Source of the DNA: Candidatus Rokuibacteriota bacterium | GTDB lineage: Bacteria > Methylomirabilota > Methylomirabilia > Rokubacteriales > CSP1-6 | Assembly (NCBI GenBank): GCA_023248995.1 | Contig: JAHFDN010000006.1 | Span: forward strand, 1 to 64,000 | Direction: 5' to 3' | DNA: 64,000 nucleotides | Part shown: piece after piece, positions 1 through 9,337 of the stretch | How positions within the stretch are numbered: the first letter of the stretch is position 1 | Layout: every line of letters begins with the position of its first letter | The notes under the pieces: model-generated | What the model saw: only the letters and a program-made list of their open reading frames with translations | Database searches by the model: none | Told to the model about the DNA's origin: nothing | Made by a program: the position numbers and the translations under genes

Positions 1-2070
1 GCGGAGGCTCCGCCACCGGCGCCGCCGCCCGCGCCCGCCGCCCAGCGCGCGAAGTTCGTCGTCCTCAACTTCGACAACGCGGATATCGAGGTCGTCGTCC
101 ACGCCGCCAGCGAGATCGTCGGCTTCAACTATGTCCTGGCTCCCGACGTCAAGGGAAAGATCACCGTGCATACCTCGAGCCGGATCCCCCAGGAGGAGGT
201 TTTCAACGTCCTCCTCGCGATCCTGGAGGTGCACGGGTTCACCGCCGTCAAGTCCGATTCCCTCTACAAGATCATCAAGCTGGAAGGGGCCCGCGAGCGG
301 CCCGTGCCCACCATCGTCGGGGCGATCCCCGACCCGGGACGCGTCGGGGACGAGATCATCACGCAGATCGTGCCGATCCGCTTCGCGTCCGTCGCCGAGC
401 TCAGCAACCTGCTGCGCCCGCTGATCTCGGCGCGCGGGACCCTGATCCCCCACCGGGAGACCAACCTCCTCATCATCACCGATGCCGCCGCCAACATCCG
501 CCGGCTCCTCGATATCGTCAAGCTGGTGGACGTGCAGGTGACGCTCGAAGAGCTCCAGGTGATCCCGGTGAAGTTCGCCGACGCCGAGGAGCTCGCCCGG
601 ATTCTCAATCAGCTCTTCGCCGGCGGCCGCACCCGGCTGACCCCCGGGGCCGCGCCGACGCCGGCGCCGGGGGCTCCACCGGCGGCGGTCCGTCCCACGA
701 CCGATGGCGCTCCCGCCGAGCGCCCGCCGCTGATCGTGGCCTACCGCGGCATCAACGTGCTCATCGTCCACGCGCGGAAAAACGAGCTGGAGCTCATCCG
801 GCGCCTCCTGACGCAGCTCGACGTGGATGTCTACGGCGGCCGCCGGATCTTCATCTACTACGTCGAGAATGCCAAAGCCAAAGAGCTGGCGGCGACGATG
901 AACGCCATCTACGGACGGGCCGACGGCACCCCGACGGCCGCCGCGCCCCGTGCTGGAACCGCCCCAGGGGCAGCGCCAACGTACACTCCACCGCCCGCCC
1001 GGGCACCATCGTCTCCGGGGGCGTCCGGCGCCTCAGAACTCGGGGGGGTGGAGGGCGAGGTGCGCTTCATCGCCGACGAGGTAACCAACGCGGTGATCGT
1101 CTCCACCTTCCCGCGCAACTGGGAGGAGATCGAACAGACCCTGAAAAAGCTGGACCGCATGCCCCGCCAGGTGCTGATCGAGGTCCTGGTGGCGGAGATC
1201 ACGCTGACCGACGACACGCGGCTCGGCATCGAGTGGGCATTCCGCACCGGGCGGTTTGACGTCTTCAACGCCCCTTCTGGGACGACCCTCAGCACCCGGC
1301 CGACGTTTAGGCTTCCCACTGATCCGACCGCCACAACTACTGCGATCACCGGCCTCGCGCAGGGACTCAACTTCTTCACCTTCGCCACCGACCAGTTCTT
1401 CGGCGCGTTGAACGCGCTGGCCTCCGACAATAAGGTCAACGTGCTCTCGAGCCCCTCGATCCTGACCACGGAGAACAAGAAGGCAGTGATCAACGTCTCC
1501 GACTCGATCCCCGTCATCACCAGCCAGCAGATCCCGCTCGCGGGGGCAACCACCACCACCTCTTCGACGCCCACGGCGATCGCCACCCAGACGGTGGAGT
1601 ACAAGGACGCGGGCGTGATCCTGACGGTGACGCCGCGGATCGGCGAGCGGGGCACCGTGGCCCTGGACATCAAGCAGGAGGTGAACGACGTCGGGGCCCA
1701 GGAGCCTCCCACGTTTTCCCGGCGCTTCGTCAAGCGGGAGGCGGAGACCTCCGTGGTGCTGACCAACAACCAGACCTTGGCACTCGGCGGCCTGATCAAG
1801 AACAAACGGACCCTGACGCGAAGTGGCATCCCCATTCTCAACCGGATCCCATTGCTGGGCCTGCTGTTCGGCACCACCGAAGAGGTGATCGACAAGACCG
1901 AGCTCCTGATCTTGATCACCCCCCGCGTGCTGGGCACGGCGCTCGACGCCCAGAAGCTCACCGAGGAGATGAAGCGGATCACCCCGGCGATCCACGACGC
2001 CATTAAGCAGGCCCCACGGCTGCCCCCGCCGCCGTCCGACCGCCTCCCATCCCCCCGCGACGGAGGCTAA
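1..2070 (+). CDS. gspD: Type II secretion system secretin GspD-like protein (5' truncated by window edge)
   Basis: Frame 1 is open from base 1 (AEAPPPAPPP...KFVVLNFDNADIEVVVHAASEIVGFNYVLAPDVKGKITVHTSSRIP), so the gene starts upstream of the ORF-track ATG at 166. Repeated N-domains and a C-terminal secretin domain (VNVLSSPSILTTENKKAVINVSDSIPVI ... LALGGLIKNKRTLTRSGIPILNRIPLLGLLFG). Confidence 0.93.
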   Translation, partial: AEAPPPAPPPAPAAQRAKFVVLNFDNADIEVVVHAASEIVGFNYVLAPDVKGKITVHTSSRIPQEEVFNVLLAILEVHGFTAVKSDSLYKIIKLEGARERPVPTIVGAIPDPGRVGDEIITQIVPIRFASVAELSNLLRPLISARGTLIPHRETNLLIITDAAANIRRLLDIVKLVDVQVTLEELQVIPVKFADAEELARILNQLFAGGRTRLTPGAAPTPAPGAPPAAVRPTTDGAPAERPPLIVAYRGINVLIVHARKNELELIRRLLTQLDVDVYGGRRIFIYYVENAKAKELAATMNAIYGRADGTPTAAAPRAGTAPGAAPTYTPPPARAPSSPGASGASELGGVEGEVRFIADEVTNAVIVSTFPRNWEEIEQTLKKLDRMPRQVLIEVLVAEITLTDDTRLGIEWAFRTGRFDVFNAPSGTTLSTRPTFRLPTDPTATTTAITGLAQGLNFFTFATDQFFGALNALASDNKVNVLSSPSILTTENKKAVINVSDSIPVITSQQIPLAGATTTTSSTPTAIATQTVEYKDAGVILTVTPRIGERGTVALDIKQEVNDVGAQEPPTFSRRFVKREAETSVVLTNNQTLALGGLIKNKRTLTRSGIPILNRIPLLGLLFGTTEEVIDKTELLILITPRVLGTALDAQKLTEEMKRITPAIHDAIKQAPRLPPPPSDRLPSPRDGG

Positions 2071-2093
2071 GCGGGCCGCTAAGACCCCCCGAA

Positions 2094-2120
2094 GGGGTCA
2101 GGTCTTGCAATCCAACATGT
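2094..2120 (+). repeat. Left inverted-repeat copy flanking the RAYT gene (GGGGTCAGGTCTTGCAATCCAACATGT)
   Basis: 27 nt identical to the reverse complement of 3018..3044 on the other side of the transposase. Confidence 0.85.
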
Positions 2121-2172
2121 CTACGGGAAGTCACATCTTCCCCGCTGCCGGTTCATTTGATACCGTCGCGCC

Positions 2173-2997
2173 ATGTCGCGCCCGCTGCGGATCCAATACC
2201 CTGGCGCGGTCTACCATGTCACATCACGCGGGAATGCCCGCCAACCGATTTACCGGGAGGAGGCTGATCGCGGGCTCTTCTTAGGCATCCTGTCCCGCGT
2301 CATCCCCCGTTATCAGTGGCTCTGCCACGCCTACTGTCTGATGGACAACCACTACCACCTTCTGATCGAAACGCTTCAGCCGAACCTTTCAATTGGGATG
2401 CGTCAGCTCAACGGCCTCTACACCCAGGCTGTCAATCGCCGACATCAACGCGTGGGCCATCTCTTTCAGGGGCGCTACACGGCCATCCTCGTCGAGAAGC
2501 AGGCCCACCTGCTCGAGCTCTGCCGGTACGTCGTGTTGAATCCTTTGCGCGTGAAGGCTGAACCGCGGGTGGAGAACTGGAAGTGGAGCAGCTACTTGCC
2601 CACGGCAGGATTGGCCCCCGTGCCCGGATTCCTAACGGTGGACTGGATTCTCCGTCACTTTGGCCGCACGCGAAGCGACGCCCAGGGCAAATATCGGGCT
2701 TTCGTCAGGGCCGGTCTGGGCAATCGACCGTGGGAGCAACTGCGGGGCCAAATCTATTTGGGGGACGAGGAATTCGTCAAGCGACATGCCCAGGCCCCCG
2801 CGGACTTGAATGAAGTTCCGCGCGCCCAGCGGCATGCGGCGAGGCCCCCGCTGGAAGAAATCTTCCGCACGGCCGGATCGCAAGCGATCGCGCTCGCCTA
2901 CCACGAGCACGGTTATCGGATGAAGGAGATGGCAAACTTCCTGCGCGTCCACTATGCCACGGTCAGCCGGCGGCTGCGCCAGCTGGAAGCCCCCTAA
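2173..2997 (+). CDS. REP-associated tyrosine transposase (RAYT) / IS200-like Y1 transposase
   Basis: MSRPLRIQYPGAVYHVTSRGNARQPIYREEADRGLFLGIL...YCLMDNHYHLLIET (HxH motif) with a C-terminal HTH (MANFLRVHYATVSRRLRQLE). Confidence 0.92.
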   Translation: MSRPLRIQYPGAVYHVTSRGNARQPIYREEADRGLFLGILSRVIPRYQWLCHAYCLMDNHYHLLIETLQPNLSIGMRQLNGLYTQAVNRRHQRVGHLFQGRYTAILVEKQAHLLELCRYVVLNPLRVKAEPRVENWKWSSYLPTAGLAPVPGFLTVDWILRHFGRTRSDAQGKYRAFVRAGLGNRPWEQLRGQIYLGDEEFVKRHAQAPADLNEVPRAQRHAARPPLEEIFRTAGSQAIALAYHEHGYRMKEMANFLRVHYATVSRRLRQLEAP

Positions 2998-2998
2998 C

Positions 2999-3044
2999 GG
3001 GGTCAGGTCTTGCAATCACATGTTGGATTGCAAGACCTGACCCC
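2999..3044. repeat. REP-like perfect hairpin downstream of RAYT (19-bp stem, 8-nt loop)
   Basis: GGGGTCAGGTCTTGCAATC-ACATGTTG-GATTGCAAGACCTGACCCC. Confidence 0.9.
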
Positions 3045-3117
3045 GGCCTAGACCCGACCCCGGCCTAGACCCCGGCCTATAAGTTCCTACGCCCTAGGTG
3101 TCAAGCCAGGAGGGAGG

Positions 3118-4200
3118 CTACGCCGTGGCGGCGGGGCGGGCGCCGGCCTGAAGGGAGAAGCGGCGGATGAAGACGGCGCCCTTGGTCTGGAGCCATTCCT
3201 TGGTGCTGACGTAGCCGAACCGGAGCGCGGCCCGGCTCGCGTCGAATCCCATGGAGGGGCCGAAGAGCGGGGACTCCTTCGGCTCCGGTTGGCACAGGAA
3301 GAACTCCACCTTCGGATGCTTTTGCTGGAGATCACGGAGCCCGAGCTCCAGGAGGTGCTTGCTGTTGATCCGGCCCGCCTGTTCCAGGATCGAAAAAAAT
3401 CCCCTCGCTTTCAGGCCGCGGCGGTGCTCGCCGTCCTGCTCCATCAACGGAACGAGCGGATTGATCACCACGACGGCGTCCGCCCCGCGCTCCACGGCCA
3501 GATCCGCGTGGCCCGTGTAGCCGACCCCTCCGTCCACATAGTCACGCCCCCCGACGGTGTACGGCTCGAAGAAGCCCGGGATCGCCGAGGAAGCGGCAAC
3601 GGCCTGCGAGATAGGCACCTCGACCGATTCGCCCAGCCCGAAGACCACGCGCTCAGCTCGATCCAGATCCACCGCCGGGATCAGCAGCGTGTGGGATAGC
3701 ATGCGGAAGTCGTTGGACAGTCCCTTTTCCTCGAAGACCCGCCGCATGTAGACCTCGAGCTGCTGGACCGTGAAGAAGCCTGAGGGAAGGGCGCCCTGGA
3801 TTCTGGCCAGCAGGTCCGGAAACGAGCCGCGCCGGCCGGTGAGGAAATTCTTCCCGAGGGCCCAGACCAGCTTGCCGAGCCTGCCGGCGGCCCCGGAGAA
3901 GGCGCGCCGGTCGTAGACGGAGCCCCGCTGGAAGTTCATCGGATCGGCCAGGCCCTCATTCAGGATCCGATAGAGGTCCACCGGCCGGACGCCGTTGGCC
4001 ATGAGGGAGCCCACGACCGCGCCGGCGCTCGACCCCACGAAGATGTCGAAGTCGTTGACCTGAAAGCCCCGGAGCTCCTCATCCAGGGCCGTCAGGACCC
4101 CGACCTCGTACATCCCGCCGATCACGCCCCCGCCGGCGAGCACGAGCGCCCGCTTGCCGGAGTCGTGCCGTCCCGGCCAGAGACGATAGAACCAGCGCAT
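3118..4200 (-). CDS. Patatin-like phospholipase family protein
   Basis: ALVLAGGGVIGGMYEVGVL oxyanion region, GSSAGAVVG nucleophile elbow, DGGVGYTGHADLA. Confidence 0.92.
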   Translation of the reverse strand: MRWFYRLWPGRHDSGKRALVLAGGGVIGGMYEVGVLTALDEELRGFQVNDFDIFVGSSAGAVVGSLMANGVRPVDLYRILNEGLADPMNFQRGSVYDRRAFSGAAGRLGKLVWALGKNFLTGRRGSFPDLLARIQGALPSGFFTVQQLEVYMRRVFEEKGLSNDFRMLSHTLLIPAVDLDRAERVVFGLGESVEVPISQAVAASSAIPGFFEPYTVGGRDYVDGGVGYTGHADLAVERGADAVVVINPLVPLMEQDGEHRRGLKARGFFSILEQAGRINSKHLLELGLRDLQQKHPKVEFFLCQPEPKESPLFGPSMGFDASRAALRFGYVSTKEWLQTKGAVFIRRFSLQAGARPAATA

Positions 4201-4258
4201 GCCACTATTCTACGCCAGGACCTGAGGGGAATTCTCAGCGGAATGATAGAATTCCGCC

Positions 4259-5419
4259 ATGAGCTTCTCCGCCGTGAACCTGCGGCAGATCCTCGGGCTC
4301 CCTACGCTGGCACTGACTCTTCTCCTCGCCGGCTGTGCCGCCGCCCGCCCGGTGGACCCCCTCCTGGACGCCCAGCTCGGCCGGCTGCTCCTCGTCGGCT
4401 TCCGGGGAAGCCAGGTGGAGGGCAACGACGAGCTCCGCCATCTGCTCTGCGACGTCAAGGTCGGCGGGCTCATCCTCTTCGAGCGCGACGTGGCGACGGG
4501 CGGCCCCCGCAACATCACGAGTCCGGATCAGGTCCGGCGCCTCACGACGGATCTCCGGGCGCTCTCTCGAGACTGCGCGGGACGCGTCCCCCTGATCGCC
4601 GCCGACAACGAGGGCGGCGCCGTGATGCGCCTCAGCGCGCGGGCCGGCTACCCGCCGACCCTCGGCCAGGCCGAGCTGGGAGAGCACGACGACGTGGCGC
4701 TGACCGAGCTCGAGGCGCGGCGGATCGGCGCGATGCTCCGGGACGCCGGCATAGACTGGAATCTGGCGCCCGTCGTGGACGTGGGGCTGAATCCGTTCAA
4801 CACCGTCGTGGTCCAGACCGGGCGCACGTTCGCCCAGAGCGCCGAGCGCGTGACCGCCCACGCGCGCGCCTACGTCCGCGGGATGCACGCCGCGGGCATT
4901 GTCACCGCTCTCAAGCACTTCCCGGGGCACGGGTCGAGCTTCGAGGATTCCCACCGGGAATTCGTGGACGTGACGGCGACCGCCGATCCGGACGTGGAGC
5001 TCCTCCCGTACCGCGCGCTGATCGCGGAAGGGATGGCGGACGCCGTGATGACGGCGCACGTCTTCAACCGGAACCTGGACCCGGAGTATCCGGCCACGCT
5101 CTCCCGCGCGACCGTCGAGGGCCTCCTGAGGGGCCGGCTGGGCTTCACCGGCCTGGTGGTCTCGGACGACCTTCTGATGGAAGCGGTCGTCTCACGCTAC
5201 GGGATCGAGGAAGCGGCCGTCCTCGCCCTCGGGGCCGGCGTTGACCTGCTGCTTGTCTCCCACAACACCCTCGCCCGGGACGGCGCCGCCACGGACCGCG
5301 TGCTCGTCGCCCTCCGCCAGGCCCTCGCCGACGGCCGCCTGGCCCCCGACGCCGTGGAGGCGGCCCTCGCCCGGGTCGGCCGGTTCGCCGAAGGGCAGCG
5401 GCCTAGGCCTTCCCCCTGA
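4259..5419 (+). CDS. nagZ: Beta-N-acetylhexosaminidase, GH3 (NagZ-like), lipoprotein-type signal
   Basis: LLLAGC lipobox-like N-terminus; ALKHFPGHGSSFEDSH and GLVVSDDLLMEAV GH3/NagZ motifs. Confidence 0.9.
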   Translation: MSFSAVNLRQILGLPTLALTLLLAGCAAARPVDPLLDAQLGRLLLVGFRGSQVEGNDELRHLLCDVKVGGLILFERDVATGGPRNITSPDQVRRLTTDLRALSRDCAGRVPLIAADNEGGAVMRLSARAGYPPTLGQAELGEHDDVALTELEARRIGAMLRDAGIDWNLAPVVDVGLNPFNTVVVQTGRTFAQSAERVTAHARAYVRGMHAAGIVTALKHFPGHGSSFEDSHREFVDVTATADPDVELLPYRALIAEGMADAVMTAHVFNRNLDPEYPATLSRATVEGLLRGRLGFTGLVVSDDLLMEAVVSRYGIEEAAVLALGAGVDLLLVSHNTLARDGAATDRVLVALRQALADGRLAPDAVEAALARVGRFAEGQRPRPSP

Positions 5420-6332
5420 GTGCTTTCAAGAATTCTTCCACCCGGGAGCGGTCGGGCAGCGCCGCCTGGGCCCCGGTGCGCGTGCACGCGAGCGCTGCCG
5501 CGGCGTTCGCCAGGGGGATCGCCTGCTCGAGCGTGCCTCCCGCGGCCAGCCCGACAGCGAGCCCGGCGTTGAAGGCGTCGCCGGCACCGGTGGTGTCCAC
5601 CACCTCCACGGGGAAGGCTGGAAAGTGGGCGACCGAGGCGCCGTCCAGGACGAGCGCGCCCTGGGGCCCCAGCGTGACCACCACCGTCCCCGCGCCGCGC
5701 GCGAGCAGCCGTTCCGCCGCGCGTCGCGCCGATTCGGGGTCGTCCACGGGCTGGCCGGTGAGGAGCGCGGCCTCGACGGTGTTGGGGGTGAGGTAGTCCA
5801 CCAGCGGATAGAGGTGCCCCGGCAGCGCCTGCGCGGGCGCCGGGTTCAAGATCGTCAGGATGCGGCGCCGCCGCGCCTCCCGGAGCACCCACGCGACCGT
5901 CGGGAGCGGCGTCTCGAGCTGGATCAGGAGCACCTGGGCCCACTCGAAGTCCGCCTCGCGTGCCTGGACCATTTCGGGCGAGAGTCCCCGGTTCGCGCCG
6001 GGAGCCACCGCGATCTGGTTTCGTCCCAGAGCGTCCACCACGATGAGCGCCGTCCCCGTCCGCGCCTCGGCGGAGCGGTGGAGGCCGTCCACCCCGACGC
6101 CCTGGGCGGCCAGGTCCCCCGCGATCTCATCGCCGAACGGATCGGCGCCGACGCAGCCGATGAACCGCACCTCGGCGCCGAGGCGCCGCCCCGCCACCGC
6201 CTGGTTGGCCCCCTTGCCGCCGTGGCCGACCTCGAGGCGTCCCCCCGACACGGTCTCGCCTTCCCGCGGGAGGCGGTCCACGGTGACGGTGAAATCCACG
6301 TTGGCCGATCCGACTACGAGGAGGCGGGGCAT
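5403..6332 (-). CDS. rbsK: Ribokinase (PfkB family)
   Basis: MPRLLVVGSANVDFTVTVDRLPREGETVSGG...GGKGANQAVAGRRLGAEV...DTTGAGDAFNAGLA; start taken at the internal ATG. Confidence 0.9.
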   Translation of the reverse strand: MPRLLVVGSANVDFTVTVDRLPREGETVSGGRLEVGHGGKGANQAVAGRRLGAEVRFIGCVGADPFGDEIAGDLAAQGVGVDGLHRSAEARTGTALIVVDALGRNQIAVAPGANRGLSPEMVQAREADFEWAQVLLIQLETPLPTVAWVLREARRRRILTILNPAPAQALPGHLYPLVDYLTPNTVEAALLTGQPVDDPESARRAAERLLARGAGTVVVTLGPQGALVLDGASVAHFPAFPVEVVDTTGAGDAFNAGLAVGLAAGGTLEQAIPLANAAAALACTRTGAQAALPDRSRVEEFLKALRGKA

Positions 6333-7291
6333 AGCCGATCGAGGAACAGGTGGAGGAAGGTGTCCGCCCTGAGCCAGCGCGCGACCCGGCACGTCGCAGG
6401 CGCTTTGCGGCCCACCGGGATCACCCGCCGATCCCCCACCGACATCCCCCGCGTCAGCGTTCCCTCGCACTCCACCGCCACGTGAAGCGCCTCGAAGTGA
6501 GTCAGGGAGGAATCGAGGGCGATCCCGACGGCGACAGGGTCGTGGAGCGTGATCCCGCCCTCACCGATCTCCTCCGCGAACTGAAATCCCCACTGGGTCA
6601 TGTCCGTGACGAAGCGGGCGACCGGGTCCGAAGAGGCGAGGAGCCGCTGCTCGAAGACGCTCCTGGGCAGGACCGCGCGCCGGGTGACGTCCAGCGGGAC
6701 GAGCTCGATCGGCAGCCCCGAGGCCAGCACGCGGGAGGCCGCCTCCGGGTCCACGTAGAAATTGAACTCGGCGACCGGGGTCATGTTGCCTGGCACCCCG
6801 ACCGCGCCTCCCATGATCACGAGGCGGCGCAGGAGCGCCATCCGGCCGGGGTCGCGCTCGAGCGCCAGCGCCAGGTTGGTCAGGGGGCCGAGGGCCACGA
6901 CGACCAGCTCGCTGGGAAAGCGACCGATCGTGTCCAGAATCAGGTCGGGGCCATCGAGCGGCGACAGCGTGAGGCTCGGTGACGGGTAGCGGGGGCTCCC
7001 GTCCGGCTCCCGGAGCTCGCCCAGATTGCTCAACCCGTCGTCGCCGTGGATGTGGGCGGCCGAGACGAGCGGGCGCGCAAGGGGCTTCTCCGCCCCGCGT
7101 CCCACGAGGGGGCGGCGGGCGGGCCTCACGGCGCTCAGGATCCTGCACACGTTCAGCGTGCACCGCTCGACCCCGACGTTGCCGGCGACGGTGGTGAGGG
7201 CTTCGACGGAGCACTCGGGGGACCGGAACGCCAGGAAGATGGCGAGGGCGTCGTCGATCCCCGGGTCCGTGTCGATGAGGAGCGGAATCAT
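6314..7291 (-). CDS. Nucleoside hydrolase
   Basis: MIPLLIDTDPGIDDALAIFLAF (DTDPGxDD) and family-typical MGGAVGVPGN..EFNFYVDPEAA. Confidence 0.94.
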   Translation of the reverse strand: MIPLLIDTDPGIDDALAIFLAFRSPECSVEALTTVAGNVGVERCTLNVCRILSAVRPARRPLVGRGAEKPLARPLVSAAHIHGDDGLSNLGELREPDGSPRYPSPSLTLSPLDGPDLILDTIGRFPSELVVVALGPLTNLALALERDPGRMALLRRLVIMGGAVGVPGNMTPVAEFNFYVDPEAASRVLASGLPIELVPLDVTRRAVLPRSVFEQRLLASSDPVARFVTDMTQWGFQFAEEIGEGGITLHDPVAVGIALDSSLTHFEALHVAVECEGTLTRGMSVGDRRVIPVGRKAPATCRVARWLRADTFLHLFLDRLCPASS

Positions 7292-7355
7292 TTGACAGCC
7301 TCGGCACGCCCCATTATCATCGGAGAGAGGTCATCACAAAAGACAGGGAGAGCGG

Positions 7356-7583
7356 ATGAACATCCTCATCACGTACTGCGGGGAGTGAAACTACCTCCCC
7401 CAGGCCTCCAGTCTGCAGGCCGCGATCAAGAAGGAATTCGGCATCACCGCCGACCTCAAAGAGGGGCACAGCGGCATCTTCACCGTCGCCCTTGATGGCA
7501 AGATCGTCTACGACAACCAGGTGACCCACCGCTTCCCCGAGAACGCCGAGATCTTCGAAAAGATCCGCGCCATCAAGAAGTAG
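7356..7583 (+). CDS. Putative selenoprotein, SelW/Rdx (SelT/SelW/SelH) family; UGA 7386..7388 read as Sec (U11)
   Basis: MNILITYCGE-U-NYLPQASSLQAAIKKEFGITADLKEGHSGIFTVALDGKIVYDNQVTHRFPENAEIFEKIRAIKK; CxxU redox motif; good SD (aGGGAGAG) upstream; hairpin 3' of the UGA. Not in the ORF track because of the in-frame TGA. Confidence 0.85.
7403..7421 (+). promoter_or_regulatory. Putative bacterial SECIS hairpin of the SelW-like gene
   Basis: GGCCT-C-CA-[GUC]-UG-C-AGGCC; loop G at 7411, 22 nt after the UGA. Confidence 0.6.
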
Positions 7584-8820
7584 CCAAGCTCCGTTCCAGC
7601 TCTTCTCTGAATTTCGGCTCCGCGATCCGGATCAGGGCCCGGGCGCGCGACGTCGCGCCGAGGCCCCGGAGCCGCGCCTCCCCGCGCTCCGTCACGACCC
7701 AGTCCGCCAGGTAGCGCGGCGTCGTCACGGCGGCGCCCGCGCCGAGCCGGGGGACGATCCGGGAGACGGCACCGCCTTTGGCCGTGGCGGGCAGCGCGAT
7801 GATCGAGGCGCCGCCGGGCGCGCCCGAGGCCCCGAGCACGAAGTCGAACTGCCCCCCGACCCCGGCGAGCTGGCGCGAGCCCACGCTCTCGGCGTTGATC
7901 TGGCCGGTCAGGTCCACCTCGAGCGCCGAGTTGATCGAGACGAAGCCGGGGATCCGTCCCACCACCCCGGGGTCGTGCATGAGATCCGACGGCTCCATGT
8001 GGACGAGGGGATTGTCGTGGACGAAGTCGAAGAGCCGCCGCGTGCCCATGACCTCGCCGACGTTTGTCCGGGTGATCACGCCCTTCTCGATCAACGGCAG
8101 CATCTGGTCCACGAGGATCGAATGCACGCCGAGGTCCCGCCGCTCCCCGAGCGCCTCCATGATGGCCTGGGGGAGCGCCCCTATCCCGATCTGGACCGTC
8201 GCGCCGTCGGAGATCAGCGCGGCCACGCGGGCGCCGATCTGGCGCTCCACGGGGCCGGGCACGGTGGGGGGATTCTCGACCAGCGGCGAATCCGCCTCGA
8301 CCCAGCAGTCGATCTGGGAGCGGTGGAGGAAGGCGTTCCCGAGCGTCCACGGCATCCGCGGGTTCACCTGGGCGATGACGAGCGGCGCCTCGCGGGCCGC
8401 CGGAAGCGAGTAGCTCACCGACACGCCGAGGCTCACGTAGCCGTACCGGTCGGGCGGCCCGGTGTGGACCACCACCGCGTCGGGCGCCCAGGGGCCGCCC
8501 CGCCCGAAGAGCCTCACCACGTCGAAATAGCGGGCCGGAACGAACTCGACCTGCCCGCGCTCCCACGCCGACACAGCCGGCGGCATCAACTGCCACGTCA
8601 CCCATCGGAGCGCCCCCGCGTACTCGGCGCGCAGGAAGGGGTAGTCGTCGAAAAGTAGCCCCCCCATGAGTGTGAGCGGGGTCAGACGGTCGGCCTGCCG
8701 GCAGAGTTCCCGGATGAACGCGGCCGGCTCGCCGCATCCCGGCGGGAGGAGCACCTTCATCCCCGGCTGGAGGCGGCCGACCGCCTCGTCGAGGCTCAGC
8801 CGATGAAACGGCCGTCCCAT
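7573..8820 (-). CDS. Acetyl-CoA hydrolase/transferase (4-hydroxybutyrate CoA-transferase-like)
   Basis: GADAVVVHTGPPDRYGYVSLGVSVSY-type region, IGIGALPQAIMEAL, VGGQFDFVLGA..GGASIIALPATA. Confidence 0.9.
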   Translation of the reverse strand: MGRPFHRLSLDEAVGRLQPGMKVLLPPGCGEPAAFIRELCRQADRLTPLTLMGGLLFDDYPFLRAEYAGALRWVTWQLMPPAVSAWERGQVEFVPARYFDVVRLFGRGGPWAPDAVVVHTGPPDRYGYVSLGVSVSYSLPAAREAPLVIAQVNPRMPWTLGNAFLHRSQIDCWVEADSPLVENPPTVPGPVERQIGARVAALISDGATVQIGIGALPQAIMEALGERRDLGVHSILVDQMLPLIEKGVITRTNVGEVMGTRRLFDFVHDNPLVHMEPSDLMHDPGVVGRIPGFVSINSALEVDLTGQINAESVGSRQLAGVGGQFDFVLGASGAPGGASIIALPATAKGGAVSRIVPRLGAGAAVTTPRYLADWVVTERGEARLRGLGATSRARALIRIAEPKFREELERSLATS

Positions 8821-8910
8821 GGGCGGGCGAAGTATAACCCGCCTGTTTTTTCTCTGCTAGAATCTCTGCCGTATGGCTGCCGGGTCCCCCGGGCCGAGAC
8901 CTCGAGCCTG

Positions 8911-9318
8911 ATGCCGCGCGTCCGGACGAAGCGCGTGTACGATCCGAAGGCGCCCGGCGACGGGACCCGGATCCTGGTGATGCGCCTCTGGCCGCGGGGG
9001 ATCAAGAGGAGCCACGTGGACGGCTGGCTCCGAGAGCTCGGCGCCCCGCTGCCGCTCATCAAGGCGCGGAAAAGCGGCATGGTCTCGTGGCCCGAGTTCG
9101 GACGGCGCTACCTGGCAAGCCTCAAGAAGCCTCTAGCCCGCGTCCAGCTCCAGGAGCTCAGAGCGCGCGCCAGGAGAGGGCGCGTGACGCTCCTCTGCGC
9201 CTGTCCGGACGAGTCCCGCTGCCACCGCGGCCTCCTGAAGCGTCTCCTCGGCCAAGTGCGCAAAAGGTTGCCGTCCCTCCAAGATCATCCTGTAAGCTGG
9301 GGTCGAGGCCAACGATAA
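8911..9318 (+). CDS. DUF488 family protein (YeaO-like)
   Basis: VRTKRVYDPKAPGDGTRILVMRLWPRGIKRSHVDGWLRELGAP...LLCACPDESRCHRGLL; internal ATG chosen. Confidence 0.85.
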   Translation: MPRVRTKRVYDPKAPGDGTRILVMRLWPRGIKRSHVDGWLRELGAPLPLIKARKSGMVSWPEFGRRYLASLKKPLARVQLQELRARARRGRVTLLCACPDESRCHRGLLKRLLGQVRKRLPSLQDHPVSWGRGQR

Positions 9319-9337
9319 CGCGGACAAGGACTCCACG

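Noticed and set aside
909-2003. 364-aa and 320-aa minus-strand ORFs opposite gspD
   Set aside because: Shadow ORFs of the secretin coding sequence.
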